The notes beneath the pieces were generated by a model. That model had not been told where the DNA came from, did no database searches, and saw only the letters and a list, made by a program, of their open reading frames with translations. From positions 1 through 26,882 of the forward strand of contig NZ_JBIJDC010000060.1 of the NCBI RefSeq assembly GCF_044344315.1: a stretch of DNA of 26,882 bases. Reading direction: 5' to 3'. Shown one piece after another: positions 7,162 to 14,163 of this stretch (position 1 is the stretch's first letter; every line of letters begins with the position of its first letter). The DNA comes from Zoogloea sp044344315. Its GTDB lineage: Bacteria > Pseudomonadota > Gammaproteobacteria > Burkholderiales > Rhodocyclaceae. The translations under genes and the position numbers were made by a program.

Positions 7162-8133
7162 ATGTCCGAACTTCTCAAGAACATTGACGCGCGACCCAGA
7201 TTGGCTGGGACCAACAAGCTGGAAATCCTGCTGTTCACTCTTGGCCTGGATCCGCGCACCGGACGACGTGAGACCTTCGGGATCAACGTCTTCAAGGTCC
7301 GTGAGGTTATGCGCACGCCTCCCATTACGGCCGCTCCTGAGATGCCCTCGTCTGTTGAGGGTATGGTCAGCCTGCGGGGCGTTCTGGTCCCTGTCGTCGA
7401 CCTGGCCAAGTATGCAGGTATGGGTACCGACAGTCCCCGGGAGATCATGATCGTGACCGAGTACAACGGCCACACCCAGGGCTTCCTGGTCGAGGCCGTG
7501 GATACCATCCTGCGCCTCGACTGGTCGCAGATGCGGGTACCGCCCGACATGTTGACTGCCAACCTGGGAGGCCTGGTTACCGCCGTCACCGAACTCCCGG
7601 GACCCAAGCTGGTCATGCTCCTTGATGTCGAAAAGGTGCTGTCCGAAACGACTCGCTACGACGACGAGTTCCTGTTCAAGGGTATTGAGCCAATTGAGGC
7701 GGAAGAGCCCATCACGGTGTACTTCGCCGATGATTCTTCGGTAGCACGCAAGCAGATCGAGCGCACCCTGGATGTGCTGGGTGTGCGTTATGTCGGAACG
7801 GTCAATGGCCGGGCGGCCTGGGACGAGCTCGAGAAGCTGGCTTCCTACGCTGCAGCCTCGGGTCGCAAGGTGAAGGATCTGGTGGCCCTGGTTCTTACCG
7901 ATGTGGAAATGCCCGAGATGGACGGCTATATCCTCACCAAGAGGATCAAATCCGACCCGCGTTTTGAAGGCGTGCCGGTGATCATGCATTCGTCCCTGTC
8001 CGGCATGTCCAACCAGCAGCTTGGTCGCTCGGTTGGCGTGGATGAATACGTGGCCAAGTTCGAACCCCAGCGTCTAGCCGAAGTGTTGCGCCGCCTGATC
8101 ACTCAGCGTGCGAACCTGGCCAAGACCGTCTGA
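7162..8133 (+). CDS. cheV: Chemotaxis coupling protein CheV (first copy)
   Basis: CheV is a CheW-like coupling domain fused to a receiver domain. It links receptors to CheA and can act as an adaptation or phosphate-sink protein. This 323-residue copy has a CheW domain at about 18-165 (FGINVFKVREVM, VEGMVSLRGVLVPVVDLAKY, TEYNGHTQGFLVEAVD) and a receiver at about 185-315 with acidic pair D190/D191, phospho-acceptor D247 in LTDVEMPEMDGY and Lys in VAKFEP. A small insert, DPRTGRR, follows the first CheW strand and is absent from the second copy. The start at 7162 is chosen for GGAG seven bases upstream; an in-frame ATG at 7102 lies inside the promoter -10. It is the first gene of a five-gene signalling operon. 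Confidence 0.94.
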   Translation: MSELLKNIDARPRLAGTNKLEILLFTLGLDPRTGRRETFGINVFKVREVMRTPPITAAPEMPSSVEGMVSLRGVLVPVVDLAKYAGMGTDSPREIMIVTEYNGHTQGFLVEAVDTILRLDWSQMRVPPDMLTANLGGLVTAVTELPGPKLVMLLDVEKVLSETTRYDDEFLFKGIEPIEAEEPITVYFADDSSVARKQIERTLDVLGVRYVGTVNGRAAWDELEKLASYAAASGRKVKDLVALVLTDVEMPEMDGYILTKRIKSDPRFEGVPVIMHSSLSGMSNQQLGRSVGVDEYVAKFEPQRLAEVLRRLITQRANLAKTV

Positions 8134-8148
8134 GCGCAGAGGAGCATC

Positions 8149-9102
8149 ATGAACATGGATCGTGTCGATCGTGGGCTGCTTGAGGCTGTTGATGCCCGCA
8201 CCAAGCTGGCGGGCTCGAACCGCATGGAGATCCTGCTGTTCTCCCTGGGTACCCAGGAGATCTTTGGGATCAACGTTTTCAAGGTTCGTGAGGTGTCGCG
8301 CACACCCTTCATCACCAAGGCGCCAAACATGCCTGATGGTGTGGAGGGGCTGATTTCCCTGCGCGGCAATGTGATTCCGGTGCTGGCCCTGGCCAAGGTC
8401 ATGGGCATTTCGGTGTCGGGTGATCCGCTGGGCGGCTCGATGATGGTGACCGAGTACAGCAAGCGCACCCTCGGCTTCCTAGTCCATGAGGTGGACCGCA
8501 TCATCCGCGTGGAATGGGACAAGGTCCGGGCTCCGGATAACGTCACCTCCGGCGGGCATCATTTCATCACGGCCATCACGGAGTTGCAGGACGGCAAGCT
8601 TGTTTCCATTCTTGATGTGGAGACCATTCTGGCCAGCACCTTTGGCGAAGCCGTAGTGGGGCAGATTCATCCCCTTGAGGGCGGGCACGAGGTCAATCTT
8701 TTCTTCGTTGATGATTCGGCCGTGGCGCGCAAGAAAATTGCGGAAACTCTCGATAAACTCGGTGTACGCCACAAGCATGCGCTCAACGGGCTCGAGGCTT
8801 GGACGCGACTGGAAGGTATGGCCAACCACGCCCAGCAGCGCGGGGTCAGTCTGCGTGATGAACTCAACCTCATTCTGGTCGATGCGGAAATGCCCGAGAT
8901 GGATGGTTACGTGCTCACCCGCAACATCAAGGCGGACAGCCGCTTTGAGGGCATTCCAGTTGTCATGCATTCCTCCCTGTCGTCCGAAGCCAACCGGGCG
9001 ATGGGCAAGAGCGTCGGTGTCGATTCTTACGTCGCCAAGTTCGATGCTGACATCTTGGCGGATACCCTGCGCCCCCTGCTGATGCGGGCATACCGGGATT
9101 GA
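8149..9102 (+). CDS. cheV: Chemotaxis coupling protein CheV (second copy)
   Basis: A second CheV of 317 residues, 15 bases after the first, with AGAGGAG as ribosome binding site. The CheW-like domain (about 22-165) includes FGINVFKVREVSRTPF and VEGLISLRGNVIPVL. The receiver (about 182-312) has D188/D189, phospho-acceptor D245 in LVDAEMPEMDGY and VAKFDA. Large blocks are identical or nearly so to the first copy, including the CheW strand and the MPEMDGY segment, so the pair probably arose by tandem duplication or an old paralog split. No cheW gene is present in this window, so these two proteins may supply much of the receptor-kinase coupling, or cheW may lie elsewhere. Confidence 0.94.
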   Translation: MNMDRVDRGLLEAVDARTKLAGSNRMEILLFSLGTQEIFGINVFKVREVSRTPFITKAPNMPDGVEGLISLRGNVIPVLALAKVMGISVSGDPLGGSMMVTEYSKRTLGFLVHEVDRIIRVEWDKVRAPDNVTSGGHHFITAITELQDGKLVSILDVETILASTFGEAVVGQIHPLEGGHEVNLFFVDDSAVARKKIAETLDKLGVRHKHALNGLEAWTRLEGMANHAQQRGVSLRDELNLILVDAEMPEMDGYVLTRNIKADSRFEGIPVVMHSSLSSEANRAMGKSVGVDSYVAKFDADILADTLRPLLMRAYRD

Positions 9103-9117
9103 ACGGAGATCAACAAC

Positions 9118-9516
9118 ATGTCGGACCCCAAGATGAAATTTCTCGTCGTCGATGACTTCTCGACCATGCGGCGCATTGTCCGCAACCTGCTCAAGGAACT
9201 TGGCTTCACCAACGTGGATGAAGCCGAAGATGGCCAGATCGCCCTGCAGAAGCTTAATTCCCTGCCTTTTGACTTCGTCGTCACGGACTGGAACATGCCC
9301 AACATGGATGGCCTGACGCTGCTGCAGAACATCCGGGCAACGCCGTCCCTGAAGCACCTGCCGGTCCTGATGATCACGGCCGAGGCCAAGAAGGAAAACA
9401 TCATTGCGGCCGCCCAGGCCGGGGCCAGCGGCTACATCGTCAAGCCCTTCACTGCGGCCACCCTGTCCGAGAAGCTCGAAAAGATCTTCGAAAAGATGGG
9501 CCAGAAAGCTGCCTGA
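9118..9516 (+). CDS. cheY: Chemotaxis response regulator CheY
   Basis: A single-domain receiver of 132 residues that carries the signal from CheA to the flagellar switch (FliM). All five canonical residues occur at the same numbers as in Escherichia coli CheY: D12, D13, D57 (VVTDWNMPNMDG), T87 (MITAEA) and K109 (IVKPF). The GGAG ribosome binding site is 11 bases before the ATG, and the gene lies 15 bases after the second cheV. The classic W58 next to the phosphorylation site is also kept. It is directly followed by cheZ, its phosphatase, and cheA, its kinase. Confidence 0.97.
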   Translation: MSDPKMKFLVVDDFSTMRRIVRNLLKELGFTNVDEAEDGQIALQKLNSLPFDFVVTDWNMPNMDGLTLLQNIRATPSLKHLPVLMITAEAKKENIIAAAQAGASGYIVKPFTAATLSEKLEKIFEKMGQKAA

Positions 9517-9542
9517 GGCAGCCGATCAGACGGAGCTCCATC

Positions 9543-10385
9543 ATGGCAAAGCGTCTTAAATTCGATGAATCGGGCGATAGCGACGACCTGCAGTCCCTGT
9601 TTGACAGCATTGCCGGGGGGGCGGTAGCGCCCGTTGCTGCTCCTCCTCATCTCGAAGTTGTTTCTCCGGCTGTATCCGCCGGTGGTGACGACGACGAACT
9701 CCAGGCCCTGTTCGATTCCGTGGCCGGTGAATACTCCACCAGCGAGCACGTCGGTGCTGCCGGGGATGAATCCGCCCATAGTTGCGACAAGGTGTTCAAC
9801 CGTATCGGCGTGATGACGCGCCAGTTGCACGACACCCTGCGCGAGCTCGGCTATGACCGCAGCCTCCAAGAGGCCGCCCATGCCATCCCGGATGCCCGCC
9901 AGCGTCTGACTTACATCGCCGAGATGACCGAGCAGGCGGCCAGCAAGGTGCTGAACGCCACGGACATCGCCAAGCCCATCCAGGACCGGACGGAGGCCAA
10001 CGCGGCCGCCCTGAAAGCCCGCTGGGATCGCCTGTACGCGCAGCAGATGTCGCCCGATGAGTTTCGCGTTCTTGCGGGGGAAACCCGTGACTTCCTTGGC
10101 CATGTGGTTACGGGAAGCCGGGAGACCAGTGCGCAGCTGATGGAAATCATGATGGCGCAGGACTTCCAGGATCTCACCGGGCAAGTCATCAAGAAGGTGG
10201 TGGATCTGGCCCAGGGGCTGGAGCAGCAACTGCTTCAGGTCCTGATTGAGGCCATGCCCGCTGAACGCAAGGCGGAGGCGCCGGAGACCCTGATGAACGG
10301 TCCGGTGATCAACGCCGTGGGCAGGGATGACGTGGTGTCCAGCCAGGAGCAGGTGGATGACCTGCTTGAGAGCCTGGGTTTCTGA
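9543..10385 (+). CDS. cheZ: CheY-phosphate phosphatase CheZ, with duplicated N-terminal peptide motif
   Basis: CheZ dephosphorylates CheY-P. The central four-helix hairpin is present at about 82-240, with EIMMAQDFQDLTGQVIKK near 201. The catalytic glutamine is Q214, with D210 beside it (equivalent to Q147/D143 in E. coli). The last residues, SQEQVDDLLESLGF, form the CheY-tethering helix. At 280 residues it is longer than the usual ~214; the extra length is mainly an N-terminal extension of about 80 residues. That extension holds two copies of a short acidic-hydrophobic motif: SDDLQSLFDSIAGG (residues 13-26) and DDELQALFDSVAGE (50-63), joined by a Pro/Ala/Val linker. A run of seven G (9615-9621) lies in the linker. 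The start is supported by CGGAG about eight bases upstream. Confidence 0.95.
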   Translation: MAKRLKFDESGDSDDLQSLFDSIAGGAVAPVAAPPHLEVVSPAVSAGGDDDELQALFDSVAGEYSTSEHVGAAGDESAHSCDKVFNRIGVMTRQLHDTLRELGYDRSLQEAAHAIPDARQRLTYIAEMTEQAASKVLNATDIAKPIQDRTEANAAALKARWDRLYAQQMSPDEFRVLAGETRDFLGHVVTGSRETSAQLMEIMMAQDFQDLTGQVIKKVVDLAQGLEQQLLQVLIEAMPAERKAEAPETLMNGPVINAVGRDDVVSSQEQVDDLLESLGF

Positions 10386-10396
10386 TCTGGGCTGAA

Positions 10397-10410
10397 GCGG
10401 GCAAGCCCGC
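10397..10410 (+). other. Small GC hairpin just before the cheA ribosome binding site
   Basis: GCGGGC and GCCCGC face each other across AA, giving a 5-bp stem with a 4-base loop, immediately before AAGGAG and the cheA start at 10425. There is no T-run. It may tune cheA translation relative to cheZ or be incidental. Confidence 0.3.
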
Positions 10411-10424
10411 AAGGAGCGAATGCA

Positions 10425-12371
10425 ATGAGCGATTTTTCCGGGATGGATGACCTTCTGCAGGATTTCCTCGTGGAAGCGGGGGATCTCCTGTCGGGTGTGG
10501 ACAACAAGCTGGTGGATCTTGAGCGGGCGCCCAACGACAAGGGCCTGCTCAACGACATCTTCCGCGGCTTCCACACCATTAAAGGGGGCGCCGGCTTCCT
10601 GAATGCCGCCGAACTGGTCACCCTGTGCCACTTGACAGAGAACCTCTTCGACAAGCTGCGCAATGGCGAACTGGCCATCACCCCCGAGGTCATGGACGTG
10701 ATCCTCTCTTCCACGGGCGCGGTGCGTGACATGTTCGGCTACCTGGAGCAGGGGGTTCAGCCGGCTGCTGCCGACCCGCATCTGATTGAAAGCCTGCGCC
10801 TGGCCATTGCCGGGAGCCTGTCAGGCATGGTCAAGTTGGCTGCGCCGGCCCGGGTTGCCGCGGTGGCCCCACCTCCGCCCCCGGTCCCCGTCGTGGCAGC
10901 CTCGCAAGACGCACTCGATTGGAATGCACTGTTCGAGACCGTAACCGGGACTGCGCCGGCTGCTGCTGCGGCCCCCGTCGAAGTCCCCGCCCCGCCGCCG
11001 GTGCCCATGCATCAATCCGACGAGGAGCTGGCACAGAAGTCGCCGGAGCAGATAATCAAGGCCGCTGTCGGCCGGCGCGTTACCGACAAGCCGGGCGCAT
11101 CCGGTCCTGTTGGGCGGCGCGACAGTGAAAAGCAGCGTGACAACTCGATCCGGGTCGATACCGCCCGCCTCGATCAGGTGCTCAACCTTTCCGGTGAAAT
11201 CGGCCTTACCAAGAATCGTCTCAATGCCCTGCGCAGCGACATCCTCAACGGGCGCAGCGATACCGAAACCCTACATGCCCTTGATCTGGCCGTGAGTCAG
11301 CTTGATCTTCTGGTATCCGATCTGCAGAACGCGGTCATGAAGACCCGCATGCAGCCCATTGGGCGCCTGTTCCAGAAGTATCCGCGGATTGCTCGCGACC
11401 TGGCCCGTAACCTGGGCAAGGATGTGGAGCTGGTTCTGTCCGGTGAAGAGACCGAGATCGACAAGACGATGATCGAGGATCTGTCCGACCCGATCATCCA
11501 CCTCATCCGCAACGCGGTGGATCACGGTGTCGAGGAAACCCAGGATCGACTGGCCAACGGCAAGCCCGAGAAGTCCATCGTGCGTCTCGAAGCACGTCAG
11601 GAAGGCGATCACATCGTGATCCTGGTGGCCGACGACGGTCGAGGCATGAACGCCGAACGGCTGCGTGCCAAGGCAGTTGAGAAGGGCCTCATCACGGATG
11701 AGGAGGCCAACACCATGGACGAGCGCCAGAGCTACAATCTGGTGTTCCTGCCCGGGTTCTCCATGGCCAGCCAGATCTCCGACGTCTCCGGCCGCGGTGT
11801 GGGTATGGACGTGGTGCGTACCAACATCCAGAAGCTCAACGGCTCCATCGAAATCCGTTCCAGCCTTGGCAAGGGCACTACCTTCGTCATCAGTCTTCCC
11901 CTGACGCTGGCGATCCTGCCGGTGCTGCTGGTCCGCCTTGGAGAGCAGCCTTTCGCGGTGCCGCTGTCCATGGTCCGCGAGATCCTGCCGATCGAGCCGG
12001 CCGAAGTGCAGGAGGTTGGCGGACGGGCAACCATGGTGGTGCGTGGTGAAGTGCTGCCCATCATGCCGCTCTCGTCCCTACTCGGTTGGGAGCCGGTCCA
12101 GACCCCCGAATACGGTGTGCTCATGCAGAGTGCGGAGCAGAGTTTCATCTTGGCCATCGACAGCTTCGCTGGCCGTGAAGATGCGGTGATCAAGTCCCTG
12201 GACGACTTCCGTCCCAAGGGTGTGGCTGGTGTCACCACCCTGTCCAACGGGCAGATCGTGCTCATCCTCGACATGAAGGAGCTGCTCGGCGCCCTCGGTG
12301 ACAGCCGTGGCGGTGGTGTCTCGCGTCGTGCCCTGCTGGCCAAGATGGAGCTTCCCGCCCTCGCCGCCTGA
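10425..12371 (+). CDS. cheA: Chemotaxis histidine kinase CheA lacking an evident P2 domain
   Basis: CheA autophosphorylates in response to receptors and passes phosphate to CheY, CheB and CheV. In this 648-residue protein the P1 HPt domain covers 1-125, with phospho-site H50 in GFHTIKGGAGF. Residues 138-235 are a Pro/Ala/Val-rich linker in place of a folded P2; inside it lies SQDALDWNALFETVTG (160-175). P3 dimerisation begins near 238 (IRVDTARLDQVLNLSGEIG). The P4 kinase has N box HLIRNAVDHG (359-368), G1 box DDGRGM (403-408) and G2 region SGRGVGMDVV (455-464). The P5 CheW-like regulatory domain runs from about 495 to the end. AAGGAG precedes the ATG. It is the last gene of the sigma-28 operon. 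The catalytic elements are intact. Confidence 0.96.
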   Translation: MSDFSGMDDLLQDFLVEAGDLLSGVDNKLVDLERAPNDKGLLNDIFRGFHTIKGGAGFLNAAELVTLCHLTENLFDKLRNGELAITPEVMDVILSSTGAVRDMFGYLEQGVQPAAADPHLIESLRLAIAGSLSGMVKLAAPARVAAVAPPPPPVPVVAASQDALDWNALFETVTGTAPAAAAAPVEVPAPPPVPMHQSDEELAQKSPEQIIKAAVGRRVTDKPGASGPVGRRDSEKQRDNSIRVDTARLDQVLNLSGEIGLTKNRLNALRSDILNGRSDTETLHALDLAVSQLDLLVSDLQNAVMKTRMQPIGRLFQKYPRIARDLARNLGKDVELVLSGEETEIDKTMIEDLSDPIIHLIRNAVDHGVEETQDRLANGKPEKSIVRLEARQEGDHIVILVADDGRGMNAERLRAKAVEKGLITDEEANTMDERQSYNLVFLPGFSMASQISDVSGRGVGMDVVRTNIQKLNGSIEIRSSLGKGTTFVISLPLTLAILPVLLVRLGEQPFAVPLSMVREILPIEPAEVQEVGGRATMVVRGEVLPIMPLSSLLGWEPVQTPEYGVLMQSAEQSFILAIDSFAGREDAVIKSLDDFRPKGVAGVTTLSNGQIVLILDMKELLGALGDSRGGGVSRRALLAKMELPALAA

Positions 12372-12398
12372 GGCGCACACCGCGACTTATGCCACATA

Positions 12399-12426
12399 GT
12401 CACACCTTGAAACATCATGGTGTGAC
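12399..12426 (+). repeat. Inverted repeat downstream of cheA
   Basis: GTCACACC (12399-12406) and GGTGTGAC (12419-12426) are perfect 8-base arms with a 12-base spacer, 28 bases after the cheA stop. The arms are in the opposite orientation to a CRP site. It could be a regulator site for the following operon or an mRNA hairpin. Confidence 0.5.
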
Positions 12427-12442
12427 GTAGATCGCTCACCAC

Positions 12443-12485
12443 CGGGCAAGGGCCGGTTAGGATCATTCCTGACTGCCCTTGCCCG
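12443..12485 (+). repeat. Long-armed inverted repeat between cheA and the flh operon
   Basis: An 11-base arm, CGGGCAAGGGC (12443-12453), is perfectly complemented by GCCCTTGCCCG (12475-12485) over a 21-base loop. No T-run follows, so it is not a standard intrinsic terminator, but the stem is strong. It lies between two functional blocks and may attenuate read-through from the che operon or structure the leader of the next operon. Confidence 0.5.
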
Positions 12486-12528
12486 TGCCCTTTACAGCCA
12501 CGGTTCCGATCCGGCAGGGGGAGGGCGC

Positions 12529-12837
12529 ATGGGTGGCTTTGATTTCGATTATTGGAAGCATCTGGCAGAGCGCGATCCGGTCGCTTTTTTTGCGGCGAGA
12601 GAGCATGCACTGCATCAGTTCATCGCGTCCCATCCCGGTCAGGAGGTGATGCTCGCCGAACTTCAGGCGCGCATAGACGCCGCTCGCGTGCTGGCGGGCG
12701 GTCCCGCCCAGGCCTGTCGCGAGCTGTTTGGCCAGATGGAAGACCAGTTGATGCTGCTCAGCTTCAAGCTGTCAGAGCTGCAGAGGGAGGCGGGCGCCAT
12801 TCAGCAGCTGATCGGTGGCAATACCGTCACTCGCTGA
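12529..12837 (+). CDS. Small conserved-type hypothetical protein (possibly DUF3135)
   Basis: A 102-residue, soluble, helix-rich protein. It begins MGGFDFDYWKHLAERDPVAF, contains a central segment QARIDAARVLAGGPAQACRELFGQMEDQL and ends in a probable coiled coil, LSFKLSELQREAGAIQQL. The FDFD...LA..DP.AF start, the RID.AR.LA core and the size recall the DUF3135 family of beta- and gammaproteobacteria; I recognise this only by pattern. There is no signal peptide or membrane helix. A good ribosome binding site (GGGGGAGGG) precedes the ATG, and the codon usage looks like its neighbours, so the gene is likely real. It sits between cheA and flhB, transcribed with them, so a flagellum-related role is possible but not shown. 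Confidence 0.7.
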   Translation: MGGFDFDYWKHLAERDPVAFFAAREHALHQFIASHPGQEVMLAELQARIDAARVLAGGPAQACRELFGQMEDQLMLLSFKLSELQREAGAIQQLIGGNTVTR

Positions 12838-12946
12838 CGGCTGCCCTCCGGTCCGGAATAGCCCACGCAAAACCGGTCTGTTCCTGTCCTGATCCCCTGG
12901 GCTCCGCGCGTATTCTTCGTGGGTCTGAACTACCGTCGAGCCGTCC

Positions 12947-14095
12947 GTGGCTGAAGACAGCGACCTCGAAAAAACAGAGTCAGCATCACCGCGAAGGCTG
13001 GAGCAGGCCCGGGAAGAGGGCCAGGTTCCCCATTCCCGGGAGCTGGCGACCTTCATCTCGCTGATTGTCGGGGTGACGGCTCTGTACGTTCTTGGCCGCT
13101 GGGGTGGGCATCGCATGATGCAGATGGTCAAGTCGGGGCTCAGTTTCGAGCGGAGTCAGGCCTTCGAGACCACCGGCATGCTGCAGATTCTGGCCGAGCT
13201 CTCCACCAACGGGCTGCTCACCGTCACCCCCTTGTTTTTGGCGCTGATCGTTGCTGCGCTGTTCGTGCCCTTCCTGATGGGAGGGTGGGTGTTTTCGGTA
13301 AAGGCCCTGCGTTTCGATCTGACTCGCCTTGATCCCCTGCAAGGGCTGGGCCGGATGTTCTCGACCCAGGGCCTTGCCGAGATGGTGAAAGCCAGCATGA
13401 AGGCGGCCCTTGTCGGGGGTGTGGGGGTATGGGTCGTGTGGCGGGAGCGGGACCATCTCTTCGCCCTGATGCTCCAGCCCCTTGAAGCGAGCATGGATGA
13501 TTTTGCCAGCCTGGTGTTGCTGGCGACCCTGCTCATCGTCGCCAGCCTGGCCCTGATCGCGGCCATCGACGTGCCCTATCAGCTCTGGGAATATCACCGT
13601 AAGTTGCGCATGAGCAAGGAAGACGTGCGCCAGGAAATGAAGGAGCAGGAGGGCGACCCGCAGATCAAGGCCCGCATCCGCGCCGCCCAGCGGGAAATGT
13701 CCCGCCGTCGCATGATGACCCAGGTGCCTACGGCGGATGTGGTGGTGACCAACCCGACCCACTACTCGGTGGCCCTCAAGTACGACCCGGAGCGTTCCGG
13801 GGCACCCGTCGTGGTGGCCAAAGGCATGAACCTCATCGCCCACAACATCCGCGACCTGGCACGCGAGCACGGTGTGCCCATTCTCGAAGCACCACCGCTG
13901 GCCCGGGCCCTCTATGCCCATTGCGAGCTTGAGCAGCAGATCCCGGCCCAACTCTACACCGTGGTCGCCGAGGTGATGGCCTGGGTCTTCCAGCTCAACC
14001 ACTGGATCGCAGAAGGGGGGCTGCCTCCCGATGAGCCCAGCGGTCTTGCCGTTCCGCCGGGCATGGATCCCGCTGAGGGTGCTTCCGGGGTCTGA
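12947..14095 (+). CDS. flhB: Flagellar type III export switch protein FlhB
   Basis: FlhB is an inner-membrane component of the flagellar export gate. Its cytoplasmic domain self-cleaves to switch export from rod/hook to filament substrates. The 382-residue protein starts at GTG with the typical AEDSDLEKTESASPRRLEQA N-terminus and has four membrane helices (about 32-50, 92-115, 145-165, 185-208). The autocleavage motif NPTH is at 269-272, the same numbering as in Salmonella. The C-terminal tail of about 30 residues is Pro/Gly-rich. It lies about 110 bases after the small hypothetical gene and is followed by flhA. Confidence 0.96.
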   Translation: MAEDSDLEKTESASPRRLEQAREEGQVPHSRELATFISLIVGVTALYVLGRWGGHRMMQMVKSGLSFERSQAFETTGMLQILAELSTNGLLTVTPLFLALIVAALFVPFLMGGWVFSVKALRFDLTRLDPLQGLGRMFSTQGLAEMVKASMKAALVGGVGVWVVWRERDHLFALMLQPLEASMDDFASLVLLATLLIVASLALIAAIDVPYQLWEYHRKLRMSKEDVRQEMKEQEGDPQIKARIRAAQREMSRRRMMTQVPTADVVVTNPTHYSVALKYDPERSGAPVVVAKGMNLIAHNIRDLAREHGVPILEAPPLARALYAHCELEQQIPAQLYTVVAEVMAWVFQLNHWIAEGGLPPDEPSGLAVPPGMDPAEGASGV

Positions 14096-14129
14096 GGCGA
14101 TGCCGAATTGACCGGTAAATCCCGGTTTC

Positions 14130-14154
14130 TTCCGGCCTTTCCCCCGGGCCGGAA
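14130..14154 (+). promoter_or_regulatory. Hairpin at the flhA ribosome binding site
   Basis: TTCCGGCC (14130-14137) pairs perfectly with GGCCGGAA (14147-14154), followed at once by the AAGGGGGA ribosome binding site of flhA (ATG at 14164). An alternative pairing of CTTTCC (14137-14142) with GGAAAG (14151-14156) reaches into the ribosome binding site. It could lower or regulate flhA translation relative to flhB. Confidence 0.45.
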
Positions 14155-14163
14155 AGGGGGACC

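Noticed and set aside
5907..7616. A long minus-strand open frame over the chemoreceptor, terminator and cheV
   Set aside because: It crosses a terminator and a promoter of the plus-strand genes and encodes no recognisable protein; it is a coding shadow.
9502..9528. Possible sigma-28 site before cheZ, based on GCCGATCA
   Set aside because: The -35 at correct spacing (CAGAAAGC) is poor and the site is inside a tightly spaced operon.
9432..10781. A 449-codon minus-strand open frame across cheZ and the start of cheA
   Set aside because: It runs across two well-supported genes on the opposite strand and its product resembles no family.
12399..12426. Possible CRP site in TCACA...TGTGA
   Set aside because: CRP sites have TGTGA on the left and TCACA on the right; here the arms are reversed and the spacer is 12-14 bases.
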